NCBI GenBank assembly: GCA_028023455.1
Contig: JAQFVV010012508.1
Location: 3,529,877 to 3,593,876, forward strand
Reading direction: 5' to 3'
From: Epiperipatus broadwayi
Lineage: Eukaryota > Onychophora > Udeonychophora > Euonychophora > Peripatidae
Length of the DNA stretch: 64,000 bases
A program made the position numbers and the translations under genes. Position 1 is the first letter of the stretch, and each line of letters begins with the position of its first letter. Of this stretch, positions 12,520 to 24,389 are shown in pieces. Under the pieces are notes generated by a model. The model was not told where the DNA came from. It was given only the letters and a program-made list of their open reading frames with translations, and ran no database searches.

Positions 12520-14016
12520 GTGCCTACACTTTGAATGGATCACTGTATCAAAGTTATCCTCAGCTAGTATCCATACAATAAGTTATTCATTATCCAGCAT
12601 CATGCTATTTCAAGGATTAATTTGCTTGCATAGGGAACAAGACCTTAAAGCATAATCATCTAATGCACCAAAGCCATTAAATGTGCTGGAATTACCATTA
12701 TGCCAGCATATGATTAAGGAAAAATAGGTAGTGAAAGCTTAAAAAATTTACAACATTCTATAGATGTTGTTAATAGATATTTGAATTTAATTGATTCACA
12801 TAAATTTGCCTTAGTAATATTGATAATTTTAAGAGCATTTGAGTCTGCTAATTCAAGTATTTAAAGTGAACAATATTCCCATCGTTATGTCACAAATTTG
12901 ATTTATTTATTTGTTGCAAATCATTATCAAATACGTTAGTGAAATTGACATATATACACATGTAGACTAACTTAATAATTTATTTAAAAGAAAATTATTT
13001 TATTAATTGTTAATTTTAAAGATGTTTTTGACTCTCGATCCTTCCATATATAGATAAAGCAATTCATCACGCATATTTTTCCAAAAAGAATTAATAAGAA
13101 ATTATAAATCAAAGAAAATAATAAAAGGGGAAAAGAGCATTAATAAATTCTTTGATCTTGTCTTATATATTCAGAATTATTTTGTCAATTTGAAATATAA
13201 TAAATGGGAGTATCATTATTTAAATATAGTAATCCCATTTTATGAAGTCTTAATTATATGTCTAGTAATTATGAGTATTTTTATTAATTAATATTGTTTT
13301 GGTCTAAAGGACTTCTGTTTTGTTGTTAATTTATGAAACTATGTAATCTGTCCTAATATCTGAGTTTTTATGTTTTTTCAATCTAGTTCTGGTCATTCGT
13401 ATGCATATATATCTTTAGCCAAGAGTTCATCAAAATAAAGTCTGGTCTCCTCATGGGAGATAAGATGTTTATCATGCTCCTTGCAGGGTACATGCAGGAA
13501 GGCCATCATCCTTCCACTCCAACAACATGTTCATTACAATCCAGGGTTGTTACATTCATTTGCTTTGAAAGTGGGATTGAACAGATACTGATCTAAAAAA
13601 AAAAAACATTCCACCAGTCACATATTCATTGATTGTTGAATCTTTGGCTTTAGTTATAGAATTGAAAGACTTAATAAAGCCACTAATGGAGCTATTTCTT
13701 GGTTAAATTCTCTGCAAGTTTTTTAGTGATATTTTGTTAATAATTAAGCTACCTAAAAAATCCATTTGCTGAATAAATAAATAATATGTGTATGAAAGAT
13801 AATAAACAATATTAAAAAGTCTGGTGATATAGCGTCTTCTTCAATTTAATGAAAGAATGAATATTATCACTTACTGCTGATTGGTAGTTTGGCACTCCTA
13901 TAATATTGTATGATTACGAATGCCATAGATATGTAATACAATGCAATCCCATATGGATATTTAAATATTTGTTATTTAATCATGATATCTTTCTTTTTGA
14001 ATTTATTAAGCTTCTT
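12520..14016. other. AT-rich DNA, no gene recognised
   Basis: No coding region or classifiable repeat was seen. The frames are closed by frequent stops on both strands. Confidence 0.5.
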
Positions 14017-14222
14017 AAAAGTCAATATTAAACCACTAAACATTATGTGATTATCATTCTTCCTGATGACCCGAGATGTTTACACAGAGGCTAAACTCTC
14101 CATGCAGTATTAAACAGGCTAAACTCTCCATACAGTATTGTCACCTTGTGCCAACCAGAGTAATCAATGGATGCCAGAAGGCTTGTGCATAAAATCCCCA
14201 TCTATTGCCTACTCATCCAATA

Positions 14223-14264
14223 TCCCCAGACTAGTTTCTGGCTTGTGGCCTTCATCAGTGAGGA
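14223..14264 (-). ncRNA. Hammerhead ribozyme fold, type I (HF1)
   Basis: Read on the minus strand: stem I TCCTCA, core CTGATGA, stem II with GGC/GCC around a CACAA loop, GAAA, C-TA-G (one-pair stem III), U, C (cleavage triplet GUC), then TGGGGA closing stem I as six continuous pairs, one of them G-U. All core bases are present. The first stem II position is A-A instead of the usual G-C, and stem III is minimal, so activity may be weak or need dimerisation. Self-cleavage is predicted, not shown. Confidence 0.65.
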
Positions 14265-14488
14265 ACCTAGCACTGCACCTAGATCTTAGGATCTTTAAAG
14301 GAGCCTTGGATCTGAGAGCACTGCACCTAGATCTTAGGATCTAATGCAACCCCCAGCAGCTACCTTTTATTTCTACTTAACTACAAAACTATGAGAATGA
14401 AATTGAAAACACAATAATATTTTCAATCTAAGCTCAATAGCTTATATAGATCCTAAGATCTAGGTGCAGTGCTCTAAGATCCAAGGCT

Positions 14489-14528
14489 CCTCACTAACGA
14501 AGGCCACAAGCCAGAAATTAGTTTGGGA
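14489..14528 (+). ncRNA. Degenerate hammerhead-like fold (HF1, opposite arm)
   Basis: This is the counterpart of 14223-14264 on the other arm. Stem I side TCCTCA and stem II are kept, but the core reads CTAACGA and the cleavage segment is TTAGT. Probably inactive. Confidence 0.5.
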
Positions 14529-14907
14529 ATATTGGACGAGTAGGCTCTAGATGGGGATTTTATGCACAAGCCTTCTGGCATCCATTGATTACTCTGGTTA
14601 GCACAGAGTGGCACTACTGTATGGAGAGTTTTGCCTGTTTAATAACAGTTATGTGCTAGCATAAGAGATGGTGATCATGTGATGTTTAGTGGTTCTCCAT
14701 ATAGTAGTGCCACTGAGTGCAAGCCAGAGTAATTAATTAATGGTGTAAGAAGGTTTGTGAACAAAATCCCTATCTAGTGCCTATCCATCCAATATTCGAA
14801 GACTAATCTATTTTATGCACAAATCTTTTTGCACCATTAATTACTCTGGCTTGCATTGAGTGGCGCTACTGTATGGAGAGTTTAGCCTCTGTGTAAAAGT
14901 CAATATT

Positions 14908-17900
14908 CCTGTTAGTATTTGTTATGACCCGTTATTATCATCTCAATTGGCATTACAATCTTCATGTAAACAGGTATATTCCTTCATCATTAAATATATT
15001 GCAAGACTTATAAGATAGTGTACCAACTTGTGGCAGTTAAAGAATTCAAACATCATTATATTAACATCAGTAAATGTCCTTTTTCCATGTTACTCCATCC
15101 ATTGCAATATGTTTTGATATTATTTATAATAATAATTAATCATAACTTTTAAATATTTGTAAATTGCAAATCATAAGTAATTACCTCTTTGCAATTACAA
15201 GTATATTATTTATATGTAGATTTAAAAAAAATAGCATATGATATATATATTGTGAGGATGCGGGGTATTACAAAAAAAAAAGAAAATACTTCATAATGAA
15301 ATGTAATTCGTGAGCTTAAATATTTATTATTATATTAAGTTAATAAAGGGTTAAAATGAGACTAAACATCTAAGTTATAAATAAGAGAAGTAAACTTTAC
15401 CATGTGTAGTGTAGGATGTGTGGATCTCAAAGATTAAATCCCTATTCCTCAATATGTTTTTCTGTTATCTATATGAATGTAGATTTGTAGTAAATTAGAA
15501 ATTTAAATTTTTCAAGTTTGTTTAAAGAATTGAGGGAAATAAGATTATTGAAAGTTTTATTAAAATTGTGTCTATACATTTTATTTTTGCTTTTGTAGAA
15601 TTTATGCCGGCATGATCACTAAGAAAATCAAATTATATTTGCTTTTTTCCCCGCAATCGTATTTTTTTTTCTCTTCTGGATCATGCGAACTCATTAAAAA
15701 AACAAACTCATTCAAGTACATTCAAGGACATTGTTGTGTCTATCTACCAGTATTATTCACTGTTTGACTGGCCTAAATAAATACTCACTAAATAAAAATT
15801 ATATTTATTTTTTAATTACCATAAAAAATAATTGTCGCCAGTGGAATACATTGTGAAAATGTTAAAAATATCTGGCTAAATTTTTGTGATTACCTCAATT
15901 ATTTTGCTATTGCCATAGAGGTTTATAAATATTGAATATGAAAAGGGTAAATAAAAAGGAAAAAGTCCAGTGAAAATTCGGTCTACAGGAATGTTCTTTG
16001 CTATTAGAATTTGTGGTTACTTTAAATCCTAGTTTCAAATTAAGTCTATAATTTTGCCTCCATATTGTTAGATTTTATTAACATATTTCAGAAGCTAATG
16101 ATCATGTTTTTTTTCCCCTACCATATACATTACATTGTCTTTGAATTTAGATGTTATTTCTACTACAAGCTGTTTAGTTATAAATTGTTTCTTTTGCTTT
16201 CCTATTATATTGAACAACTAGACATTTTATATTGTTTTACTGCCAAATTAGTATATCCATTTTGTTTATCGTCCTCACTCATTCACACACTTTCAACTAG
16301 TGTCACCCCTTTTGCATCAATTATCTACAAAGTTAAAGTAGAATTTATTGGGAATATTTTTAATAATTTACTAATAAAAAGTATATATATATTGTAACGG
16401 TATGGGAATTTCCCTAAGGAAACGTCAAGGCAGTCGCATCTCATTATAATCAGATTTTGGGTCTTCAAATAGGATACTGTGAATGAGATGACTTAAATTT
16501 AATCCAAGATTGAATCTACTTCAATAATAATAATTTAATATTAAATATTTAATATAGAAACAATCTAGAATAAATCATTCAATCTTCACCATTACTAATT
16601 GTTCCGTTATGCTCAGAATTCAAACTCAGGGAAAAGTTGCGGTTAACTCTCTTCAGGGGTTTCCATCAGTTTTAAAGCAATAACCATACTCAACAATATA
16701 ATCTCAATATTTATTTAAAATTTATTTCAACTAAATTATTAAGATATTAAATAATTATGATATATATGTTTGACTTTATTTTGGTTTCGTAAAATGAATA
16801 GATAAATTAAATAAATTAGAAACTTCTTTAAATTTAAAATAAATATTAACAATATTTATTAACGAATAACAATTCGTATTTATTTGATATAATTATAAGG
16901 ATTTGTTTCCATCTCTACTATTTTATAAAATCTCCATATTTCCATAGTAGATATTTATTATAACACAACAGATTCTAATGATGTATTACATAATAAATGG
17001 ATTTTTATAATTTACAAAAAAATATATATATATGCTAAACTAGCTAATATTAATTTAATATATATACAAATAAATAATATCAAATTGGAAAAGAATAGTT
17101 GTTAACGTAATAGTTCGTTAACATAATAGATTATTAACATTTGAAAAGGGCACCAAATCAGATGCTCAAAAAGGCTTTTTATTATAAATATGCGACTTTT
17201 TTTCGCATTAAATAGTGAAGCTATAATTTTACTCTAATTTATAATAGCTTTGATTAGCGCTTTCGAGATTTCATGTTTGAATCTCATACTCATAGCTTTG
17301 TAAATAACGATTGTTATGATTTATGCAAATGTGTTTCAATTTTTAATTAGTCCATTGTTTAGAGAGAGCAAAACATGCCTCTCTTCTATTAATGGCATTG
17401 ATGTCATTTGCTATATAGAAAGCTTCTTTAACTCTTCTTTTGGCGTCATTTTTTTCTCTCTATATAAAAATATTTGATATTTATATAGCTGTTGTAAGAA
17501 TTTATTATTTTGTGATTATTATTAAATAAATAATAATATTATTTTACACAATCCATATGAAAGAATTCCAAATTCATGAGACCATTCCAATGTAAAATCA
17601 TCATTAAGAAATATAAAGTCTTTCATACAGGATATTAGTCATTTGCCCAACTAATAACAAACAAACATTATCATGTAAATTAAACTAGTAACAACAATGT
17701 TCTATCAATGTATAAATAAATCCAATATGAAGAATGATAAATTCTTACCTTCATATTAAGTTTACTTTTGTACCTCAGGTTAAACCCCTGTCAAATCGCT
17801 TTTATAGAAGACCTACATTTTATTAAATATTAAAAAAAAAATTTGACTTCATGATCTTCTATTCATCTTCATTTAGTCTTTCGTAAATGAATTATTCCAA

Positions 17901-19600
17901 AGGCAATGGATTTTAGTAACAAAGGAAATACAATTAAATGTTTTTAAATGATGCAGTATCCTGTTCATTTCCATGTTTGAGAAATAATGTTCATTCAGAA
18001 TAAAGTTCTTTATTCCTTGGAGGTCGATCACTGGAAAGCTATCCAGATATTCGATTGTTCCTAAAGTCTTCTTGCATGGCGTTGACATCTTCCATAAATG
18101 ATTTTATTACCAATTGGAGTTTCATTTAGATTATATAGATGAAATTTATATAACTTGTAGGCATTTCAGTAGGAATAAGCAATTACATTTATCTTTGGTT
18201 AAAACAATAACATTATGTATCCTATGACAAATGAAGTTTAGTCATAAGGCATTCTTTTGTAGATATAATCTTCTTAAATTAATTTTGGTTTGCATATATA
18301 AATGTTTTCTGAAAAATTTTATGTTTCAGAATTTCAATTTAGAATGATTTTATAAGATTTTTAGTTAATAAAAAATATATATATAATTTCGTTTAGAAAA
18401 TAGGAATAATATTAATAGAGAGTAATCTATTTACTCTTCAATTTGAGTAATATTAAAGTTTGTTTCTAATAAAACTCTTCTTCAATAAGCACATTGTTCA
18501 ATTTATCAATCTATCTTTTATAAGTATTCTATATTCGAACACAGTAAAAATTATTGTACGAAGTAGCTAGTATCTTGGCAAAAGATAGAATTTTTAATAA
18601 GAAATTTGATTCAGTATTTATAGCAGAATCAACTTCCGGTAGCATGTACTGCATACATCATTTGGTTTTCATGATTTTTACATTCTGTAATTGTTAATTA
18701 CATTTAATAATGAATAATTGAATTTTTAATTTCATTTCCTTTGTATTAGTTGCTAGGCTGCGACTTGACTTTAAAGGTTATCTCTATGTCAACGTTTTAG
18801 TTAATGAATTTTATTAGTTTAAACAATATCAGTGAATGAAAAATAGTTATTTCTCCTTGTTTTAATATTATTAAAACAACTATAAAAAGTATATACTAGT
18901 CATATATACTTATGTGATAGTATTACATACTCTCACAATATATATATATATATATATATTTGGGCTGAATATTTTGGATTTTTTACACCAACCATTGGTG
19001 ACTGATAAGTTTATCCAATTTTATTTTGCTTTGAAGTATATGTGTGTTATGATCAAGTTAATTAATTAATTAATTTAAAATTTCAGCAATTAGCAATCAT
19101 GTTTTGTGGAAGTTAAGACTATTCGTTATACACCTGGACATTTGTATTCTTGTTACATAGTATCTTAGAGTTTATCATGCTTCTATTTTATTTAAAAGTG
19201 TATATATATCATAAACCATTAAAGTCTTCAAATTATGCATTAAATAGTTGCCTTAGGTGAAATTCCTGAATTAAATATGTATATTGAAATATAAACTGTT
19301 CAGCTATGAATTATTAAGTCGTCTGGATATGATTTATTTGTTCTATTTTATATTTATATATTTTTCAAGAGAAGTGCATTTCATTGTAAATTGTGTTTTA
19401 TATTATCAGTTTATTTTGCTCTGTTATAGATATTTTCATTCAAATCTCTTGTATTCTGAGATAAATATTGAAACATAAGGAAGAAATGGAAGTCATGACA
19501 CCATTATTCTCTATTAACTTACTTTGTTCAGAAATGTCACCAAATTCATCACTTCCTTTATTTTACTGTAATATCTTATACAAATGCAATTTATCCACTC
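14908..19600. other. 4.7-kb AT-rich stretch, no gene recognised
   Basis: I find no protein domain on either strand. The 110-codon frame at 16065-16397 is hydrophobic, AT-driven and unconvincing. A TATATATATTGTAACGG junction near 16385 resembles the left ends of the 2-kb repeats at 25551 and 34906 and may be another element boundary. TA-rich simple repeats occur near 17020 and 18940. Confidence 0.5.
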
Positions 19601-19603
19601 TAC

Positions 19604-19855
19604 CTTGAACACTTTTTAGCAAAAACACTTTTATTGTACATATATACATACACAATTACATTTCGACTATCCTGCAGTCTTCTTCAGAGCCACTTTTACT
19701 TTAATTTTTACTTTATTTTTTTTTTGCTTTTAAAAAATTAAAGTAAAATTGGCTCTGAAGAAGACTGCAGGACAGTCGAAACCTAATTGTGTATGCATAT
19801 GTGTACAATAAAATGTTTTTGCTAAAAAATTTTCAACGTAGAATGGATACATTGA
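19604..19855. repeat. Palindromic element with hammerhead-like core in both arms (P1)
   Basis: The left arm 19600-19715 matches the reverse complement of 19740-19855 over about 100 bp. Each arm carries CTGAAGA, A, a GACTGC stem, a loop, the complementary GTC, then GAAA (plus-strand copy 19755-19782). The arms diverge in places, for example ATTACATTTC versus ACCTAATTG. The same motif occurs in palindromes at 43128-43470 and 46281-46480. Function unknown. Confidence 0.7.
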
Positions 19856-19859
19856 ACTT

Positions 19860-20392
19860 ACTTTGTTATAAACATTCTACACTTATGTTTGCATATTCAA
19901 CTTTCTTTCATTGTTCACTATTTTGTTTAAATGGATTAATTATTTGCACTCTTATAAAAATGTCTAAAATTTTGCTTTTTCATTACTTATTCTCCACCAT
20001 CTCCATTAAATGAAATATTATTATTAATGAAATTAAAGGAATGGTTTTCAGTATTTAAGAAGTTTCTCCAATGTGCCTTAAATTATTTATCTTGTGTAAA
20101 AAATTCTTCATTTATTTATAAAATTTAAGTGTATAGAGTTAGTTAAGGGAAGTATTAGTAGATTATTATTTTCAAACTGTGTTAAAAATTTATTTTAAAA
20201 TCATTTTATTTGAAATTTAATTTTGCAATAGAACAGAAATAAGTTTGATTTTTTTTTTCATTTGTAATAAGTGTTATCTAAAATTGCAGTCGGAAAGAAT
20301 AAACCACTGTTAATATTTTAGATATTTAATATGGATAAAATGTTATGTAAATCTTTATTTTTTTTGGCCATTATTATTTTATTAGATGACAA
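19860..20392. other. AT-rich DNA, no gene recognised
   Basis: No coding or repeat signal that I can classify. Confidence 0.5.
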
Positions 20393-20406
20393 TGGTTTTG
20401 GTTATA

Positions 20407-20597
20407 AAAAACAGGCAATACTCACTATACGTATCGCCACACACAGCAAGCTAGAATAATCAATGGATGCCAGAAGGCTTGTGCATCATCCATTGATTAC
20501 TCTAGCTTGCTGTGTGTGGCAATACGTATAATGAGTTTTGCCTGTTTTCACAACAGTTATACACAAGCATAAGAAGTGGTGGTCATGTGATGTTTAT
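20407..20597 (+). mobile_element. HF1 foldback element with co-varying arms
   Basis: A perfect 14-bp target duplication TGGTTTTGGTTATA flanks it (20393-20406 and 20598-20611). It is a short version: arms 20408-20470 and 20486-20548 with a loop of about 15 bp, then the family tail GTCATGTGATGTTTATT. Both arms read CACACACAGCAAGCTAG where most copies read CACCTTGTGCCAACCAG, and both read TACGTAT instead of TACAGTAGT. The hammerhead segment is absent. Confidence 0.85.
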
Positions 20598-21052
20598 TGG
20601 TTTTGGTTATACTTGAAACAAAAAAAAAAACGCCCACTGCAATTCAAATAATATTCAATATACTCCATTACTTGTATTCTTTTTTTTATTATTACTGTTT
20701 TTTATTTATTTAATATAATTTACATTTTAACGAGTCTCAGTATGTGATATAAGTAAGGGTAGTTGAGGAGGGTTTGTTTATAAATCTTATCAGTATTTTT
20801 CTTGCGAATTAGTTATTAAATTTAAAGATGTACAAAAATTAATTCTTTACAGCCATGGATTAATAAAACTTATTATTTACCATATTATGTTTTATCTTGG
20901 CTTTTTAATGTAATAGAAAGTATGGATGTAATAAATCTGTTTATAGTAATTCTTGTATTAGAACTGCTCACATATTTGAAGTAGGGGTGGTTGATTTGTT
21001 CTTTATGGAAGTTATATTTTCCCCTAGTATAAGTTATTTATTAATAATAGTT

Positions 21053-22255
21053 CAACACAATTGAAATAAAACAACTATATAAAAATAATAAATATTTTCT
21101 TTATTGAACCGGTTTTCGTCCTATATTAGGGCCTTTTCGAAATACTTTTCTAATATAATCACATGACCCTTATATCTATCAATACTCCCTCTAACGTTCA
21201 TTTTAGATAATTATTTTACATAATCACATAACCTATTTACATATATATCCCCCCCCAATTTGTTATATTTTATATACATATTATTTTTATACAATAAATA
21301 AAATTACATTGAACACAATTCAATAATTGTAAACATATATTACACACCATAAAATTATATGCACAAACTTTATACACTAAATTATATATCATTTCTCATA
21401 TATTTCTACTAACTATATCTTCAAATATAACCTTATTTATCTATAATTAACAAATTATTTACATTAACTCATTATTTAAATATATCATATTTATTAATTT
21501 AAAACAACAACAACAACAACAAAAAAAAAAAAAACCAAATCAACCATATATTTAATTTTCTAGTTATCCTTCAATGCCCATTTACTACTCAACTTTGCAG
21601 GTCCTTTAACTAAATTAACACATTTTCTCATATTCTCTTGAATATATACTGTCTTATAATATTTCCTTCTATTATAATCTTTAACATATTTTATAACTTC
21701 CATATCTTCAATACATCTCATTCTATGACCAGTATTCAAATAAGGAACATATGGTCCTGAATTCATATCCTTCCTTTCAATAGCCCTATTATGCTCTTCC
21801 CCCCTTTCTATTGCTGTTTTCCCCCTTTGCCCTATATATATTTTACTGCAACTCCTACAAATTATTTTGTATACCAATCCTATTTTACTTTCTTTATCAT
21901 TCTCTCTCTTCACATTTGAGATCCATTTTTCCAATGATTTACTATTCTTCCAAGCAATTCTTATATTCTCATTCAACCTCCCCTTTTTTAAAAATCTTAC
22001 ATCTTTATAATAAGGTATTGATAACCATTTATTATTGAACCTTTCATCTTTGTTTTTATTTTCCTCCCCCCATATTTTACTTTATCTTTATACTGTTCAA
22101 AACTTTTCTAATATCTTTTTTATTATACCCCATCTTCACACAATCCTTTTCTATATTCATTTTTTGTTCAATAGATTCCTTTTCATTTATTGTAAGTCTA
22201 TCATTTTTTGTTTTAAACCTCTTTAAAACTGACATTTTTTGTGACCAAGGTTAGT
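21053..22255 (-). mobile_element. Penelope-like retroelement, 5'-truncated
   Basis: The 3' region (21053-21555) precedes, in plus coordinates, a reading frame with a GIY-YIG endonuclease domain. The element is truncated at about 22250, where an (AAT)n/(AAC)n microsatellite begins, so only a remnant of the reverse-transcriptase end is left. The 3' region contains a stem-loop (GGCCCTAATATAGG) followed by CGAAAA and an AATAAA-like signal, plus the string GGTCATGTGAT that is also found in the tails of HF1 and HF2. A second fragment is at 49848-50269. Confidence 0.85.
21560..22083 (-). CDS. C-terminal GIY-YIG endonuclease region of a Penelope-like element (partial)
   Basis: In Penelope-like elements the single protein joins a reverse transcriptase to a GIY-YIG nuclease that nicks target DNA for cDNA priming. 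The frame is open from about 22083 to the stop at 21560; the first Met is at 21976, but the homology begins upstream, so that Met is not a true start. A linker (KWLSIPYYKDVRFLKKGRL) leads into GLVYKIICRSCSKIYIGQ, where VY and YIG form the GIY-YIG signature; a CxxC pair lies between them, followed by an R..EH region. The nuclease half looks intact, but without the RT it cannot be autonomous. The frame upstream of 22083 contains stops. Confidence 0.8.
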
Positions 22256-22258
22256 CAC

Positions 22259-22260
22259 AA

Positions 22261-22307
<47 letters not shown>

Positions 22308-22412
22308 CAAAATAACAATAACAACAACAACAATAATCACAATAACAACAAAATAACAATAACAACAACAACAATGATCACAATAACAACAGCAACAGCA
22401 ACAACAACAAAA
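22259..22412. repeat. (AAT)n / (AAC)n microsatellite
   Basis: About 50 bp of AAT units pass into mixed AAC/AAT blocks. A near-duplicated unit containing CAATAACAACAAAATAAC occurs inside. The cysteine-rich frame on the minus strand is an artefact of this repeat. Confidence 0.95.
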
Positions 22413-22429
22413 GATTAGAGTATGATAGA

Positions 22430-23156
22430 TCACACACCTTGTTATACAGCTACTTATCTTAATTAGTAGTTAGAATTTAAATTTGAGTCATGATTCTATG
22501 CTCCTTTGATATTTATAGCATTGTCTATTTGAGCTACTTGATATAAATTTTTTTATATTTGAGATCTATTTGTTATGTTCTTGATTGTGATGGCAAAGAA
22601 ATTATGTGAAATCTTGAACACTGTTTAATGGAAATTTTTGCTTATACGATTGGTTCACTAGAATATCTTGCATATTTGAAATATAAGTTGGTGTAAATAT
22701 TGCATTTCTTTATTCTGTTCTTATTTATCATTCTTATTATTATATTCAAACACACAAATGTATATTTGTATTCATATACCCATGTTCTCATGGACATAAT
22801 TTTTTTTGCTTTGAAATGCTGAAAGTCACGACTTTTTGATTGATTTTGAATCTGAAAAGTGTGATAGAAATGTATTATGATCCGTAGCCTCTTGATAAAT
22901 ATTATTTATAAACAGGTCCTGACTTCAGTCCTACCTTATCTGGCATAGTCTCCTAACATCAAAAATGTATAAAATGAACCCAACTTAAAATTGAAAGGAT
23001 TATACCATTCTATGTTTTTCTTTTCAGAATTGATGCACAATTTTTATTGTTGTTGTTATTATTTTATTTTTATTTTCTGGAAGTAAATAATTCCAAATTA
23101 TGTATATTTTTATTTTATTTTTTGTCTTTTGTAAATATTTATTCATTGAATACTTG
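22430..23156. other. AT-rich DNA, no gene recognised
   Basis: No coding or repeat signal that I can classify. Confidence 0.5.
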
Positions 23157-23170
23157 TTTAGTCTTCTTTT

Positions 23171-23333
23171 AGTAAACAGGTAAAAACTCTCCATAGGGAT
23201 TTTATGCACAAGCCTTCTGGCATCCATTGATTACTCTGGTTAGCACAAGGTGGCACTACTATATGGAGAGTTTTTGCCTGTTTACTAACAGTTATGTGCT
23301 AGCAGGAGATGGTTATCATGTGATGTTTAGTGT
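23171..23333 (+). mobile_element. HF1 element with largely deleted left arm
   Basis: A perfect 14-bp target duplication TTTAGTCTTCTTTT flanks it (23157-23170 and 23334-23347). The left arm is cut to AGTAAACAGGTAAAAACTCT plus CCATAG and then joins the right arm (GGGATTTTATGCACAAGCC). It ends with the family tail ATCATGTGATGTTTAGTG. The hammerhead segment is absent. A short stem at the two outer ends is preserved, which suggests that the outer hairpin matters. Confidence 0.85.
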
Positions 23334-23347
23334 TTTAGTCTTCTTTT

Positions 23348-24050
23348 GTTTTATCTTTATTTGATAGTTAATTGGTTATGTGAATTGTATAGTATAATAT
23401 CTTGAGAAGGTCTCAATGGAGATGAAAGCCAGTTTGATAAATATTTAAATATAGTTATTAATAGTTGTTTATTTCAATCTTGTTTGTTTGATTATTTATT
23501 TATGTATTTGTGACAACATTATGGACAAATAAATTATATTGGATATTTGACCATTATGGTGATTTAATCTTTATTTGATATCATTGCCTTATTAGCTTCC
23601 ATAGCTTAGTTTGATTGTAATACTAATTAACTTTAGGATATATCTTATAACCATATATAAAATCGTAAACAATAATCTTCATCCCTTATATTAAAATTAC
23701 TCATCATCTATAAATTGTACAACATTTATACTATTTTCATTTATGCTATATTTATCCATTTAAAATGTCATAAATTATTCTTACCGAATTGTTTTAAAAC
23801 CTTACTGTTTTATGGCATTGTTGCAAACTGGATATTCACTTCTATAATTTTTGAAAAATGAATATGAAGTTTGCATCATCCCCCCCCCTTCCCAAAGACA
23901 AATATGAAAGAAAACATGGGTTGCTGTTTTTTTTTTTATTGGATAAGAAAGAATTGAGTTTACTGTTCTTTGTAGTTTAATTTTTAATTCATTACATCTT
24001 TCCATATTTAATTTAATACATTGCACAGGCTTACACATGCCTGCATATAA
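23348..24050. other. AT-rich DNA, no gene recognised
   Basis: Nothing classifiable except a C-run (CCCCCCCC near 23881) and a T-run near 23930. Confidence 0.5.
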
Positions 24051-24054
24051 ATAA

Positions 24055-24385
24055 TGTAATATATAAGGGATTCGAACTCAGACTTCACATGACCCTAAAC
24101 TCTCCATGCCATCTCATTTGCTGACCCACCTGATCAAACATATGTTGAAAATATAAATAATCACCAATATTCGTATTTCATGCTAAACCAGCAATCATCA
24201 GTTGATCCAGATTACCATCCCCACACATATATGCTATAAGTGCTCAGATATATATTAAGATAGCCAATCTTCATACTTTAATGGACAGGCTTCAAACTAT
24301 TCCAACCCACAACTCTTCAGCCATCCATTTCATTGAAAATCTGATGGTGGAACATTCAAAGCCTGCTTTAGTGCTAAGGTTGTCA
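24055..24385 (-). mobile_element. HF3 hammerhead-bearing SINE-like repeat, minus orientation
   Basis: HF3 is a family defined here, about 330-430 bp long. It contains a body (TCTGAGCACTTATAGCATAT), a hammerhead fold, and then a tRNA-like 3' part whose B box reads GTTCGAATCC (complement of 24066-24080). In this copy the tRNA-like part is at the left end and the body extends to about 24385. No target duplication was identified. Confidence 0.75.
24158..24214 (-). ncRNA. Hammerhead ribozyme fold, type I (HF3)
   Basis: Minus-strand order: TAATC (outer stem I), TGG bulge, ATCAA (inner stem I), CTGATGA, stem II with TGC/GCA, GAAA, a stem III of U-A closing the loop ACGA, U, A (cleavage triplet AUA), then TTGGT (inner stem I, one G-U pair) and GATTA (outer stem I). 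All core bases are canonical. The two-pair stem III resembles those described for hammerheads of Penelope-like elements. Activity is predicted only. Confidence 0.65.
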
Positions 24386-24389
24386 TCCT

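Larger units (their letters stand above)
14110..14693 (+). mobile_element. HF1 foldback element (inner), longest copy
   Basis: It is inserted into the CTCTCCATACAGTA arm of the outer HF1, with a 13-bp target duplication TCTCCAT..AGTA (14097-14109 and 14694-14706, two mismatches). The left arm runs 14110-14344 and the right arm 14453-14645, separated by a loop of about 110 bp. The 3' tail at 14641-14693 reads AACAGTTATGTGCTAGCATA and ends GATGTTTAGTGG. Each arm contains the hammerhead segment. A 68-codon open frame on the left arm is incidental. Confidence 0.85.
14030..14894 (-). mobile_element. HF1 foldback element (outer), interrupted by a second HF1
   Basis: Flanked by perfect 13-bp target duplications AAAAGTCAATATT (14017-14029 and 14895-14907). 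The family 3' tail is at the left edge in complement (CCACTAAACAT), so the element is on the minus strand. Its arms are 14078-14109 and 14694-14888. The long right part folds on itself, with both sides sharing private variants such as GCAAGCCAGAGTAATTAATG. A second HF1 (14110-14693) is inserted in its arm. Confidence 0.85.

Noticed and set aside
16065-16397. 110-codon open frame as a small membrane protein
   Set aside because: Phe/Tyr/Leu/Ile-rich content follows from T-rich DNA; no signal, no motif, no conserved neighbour.
22251-22433. Cysteine-rich open frame on the minus strand
   Set aside because: It is a translation of the AAT/AAC microsatellite.
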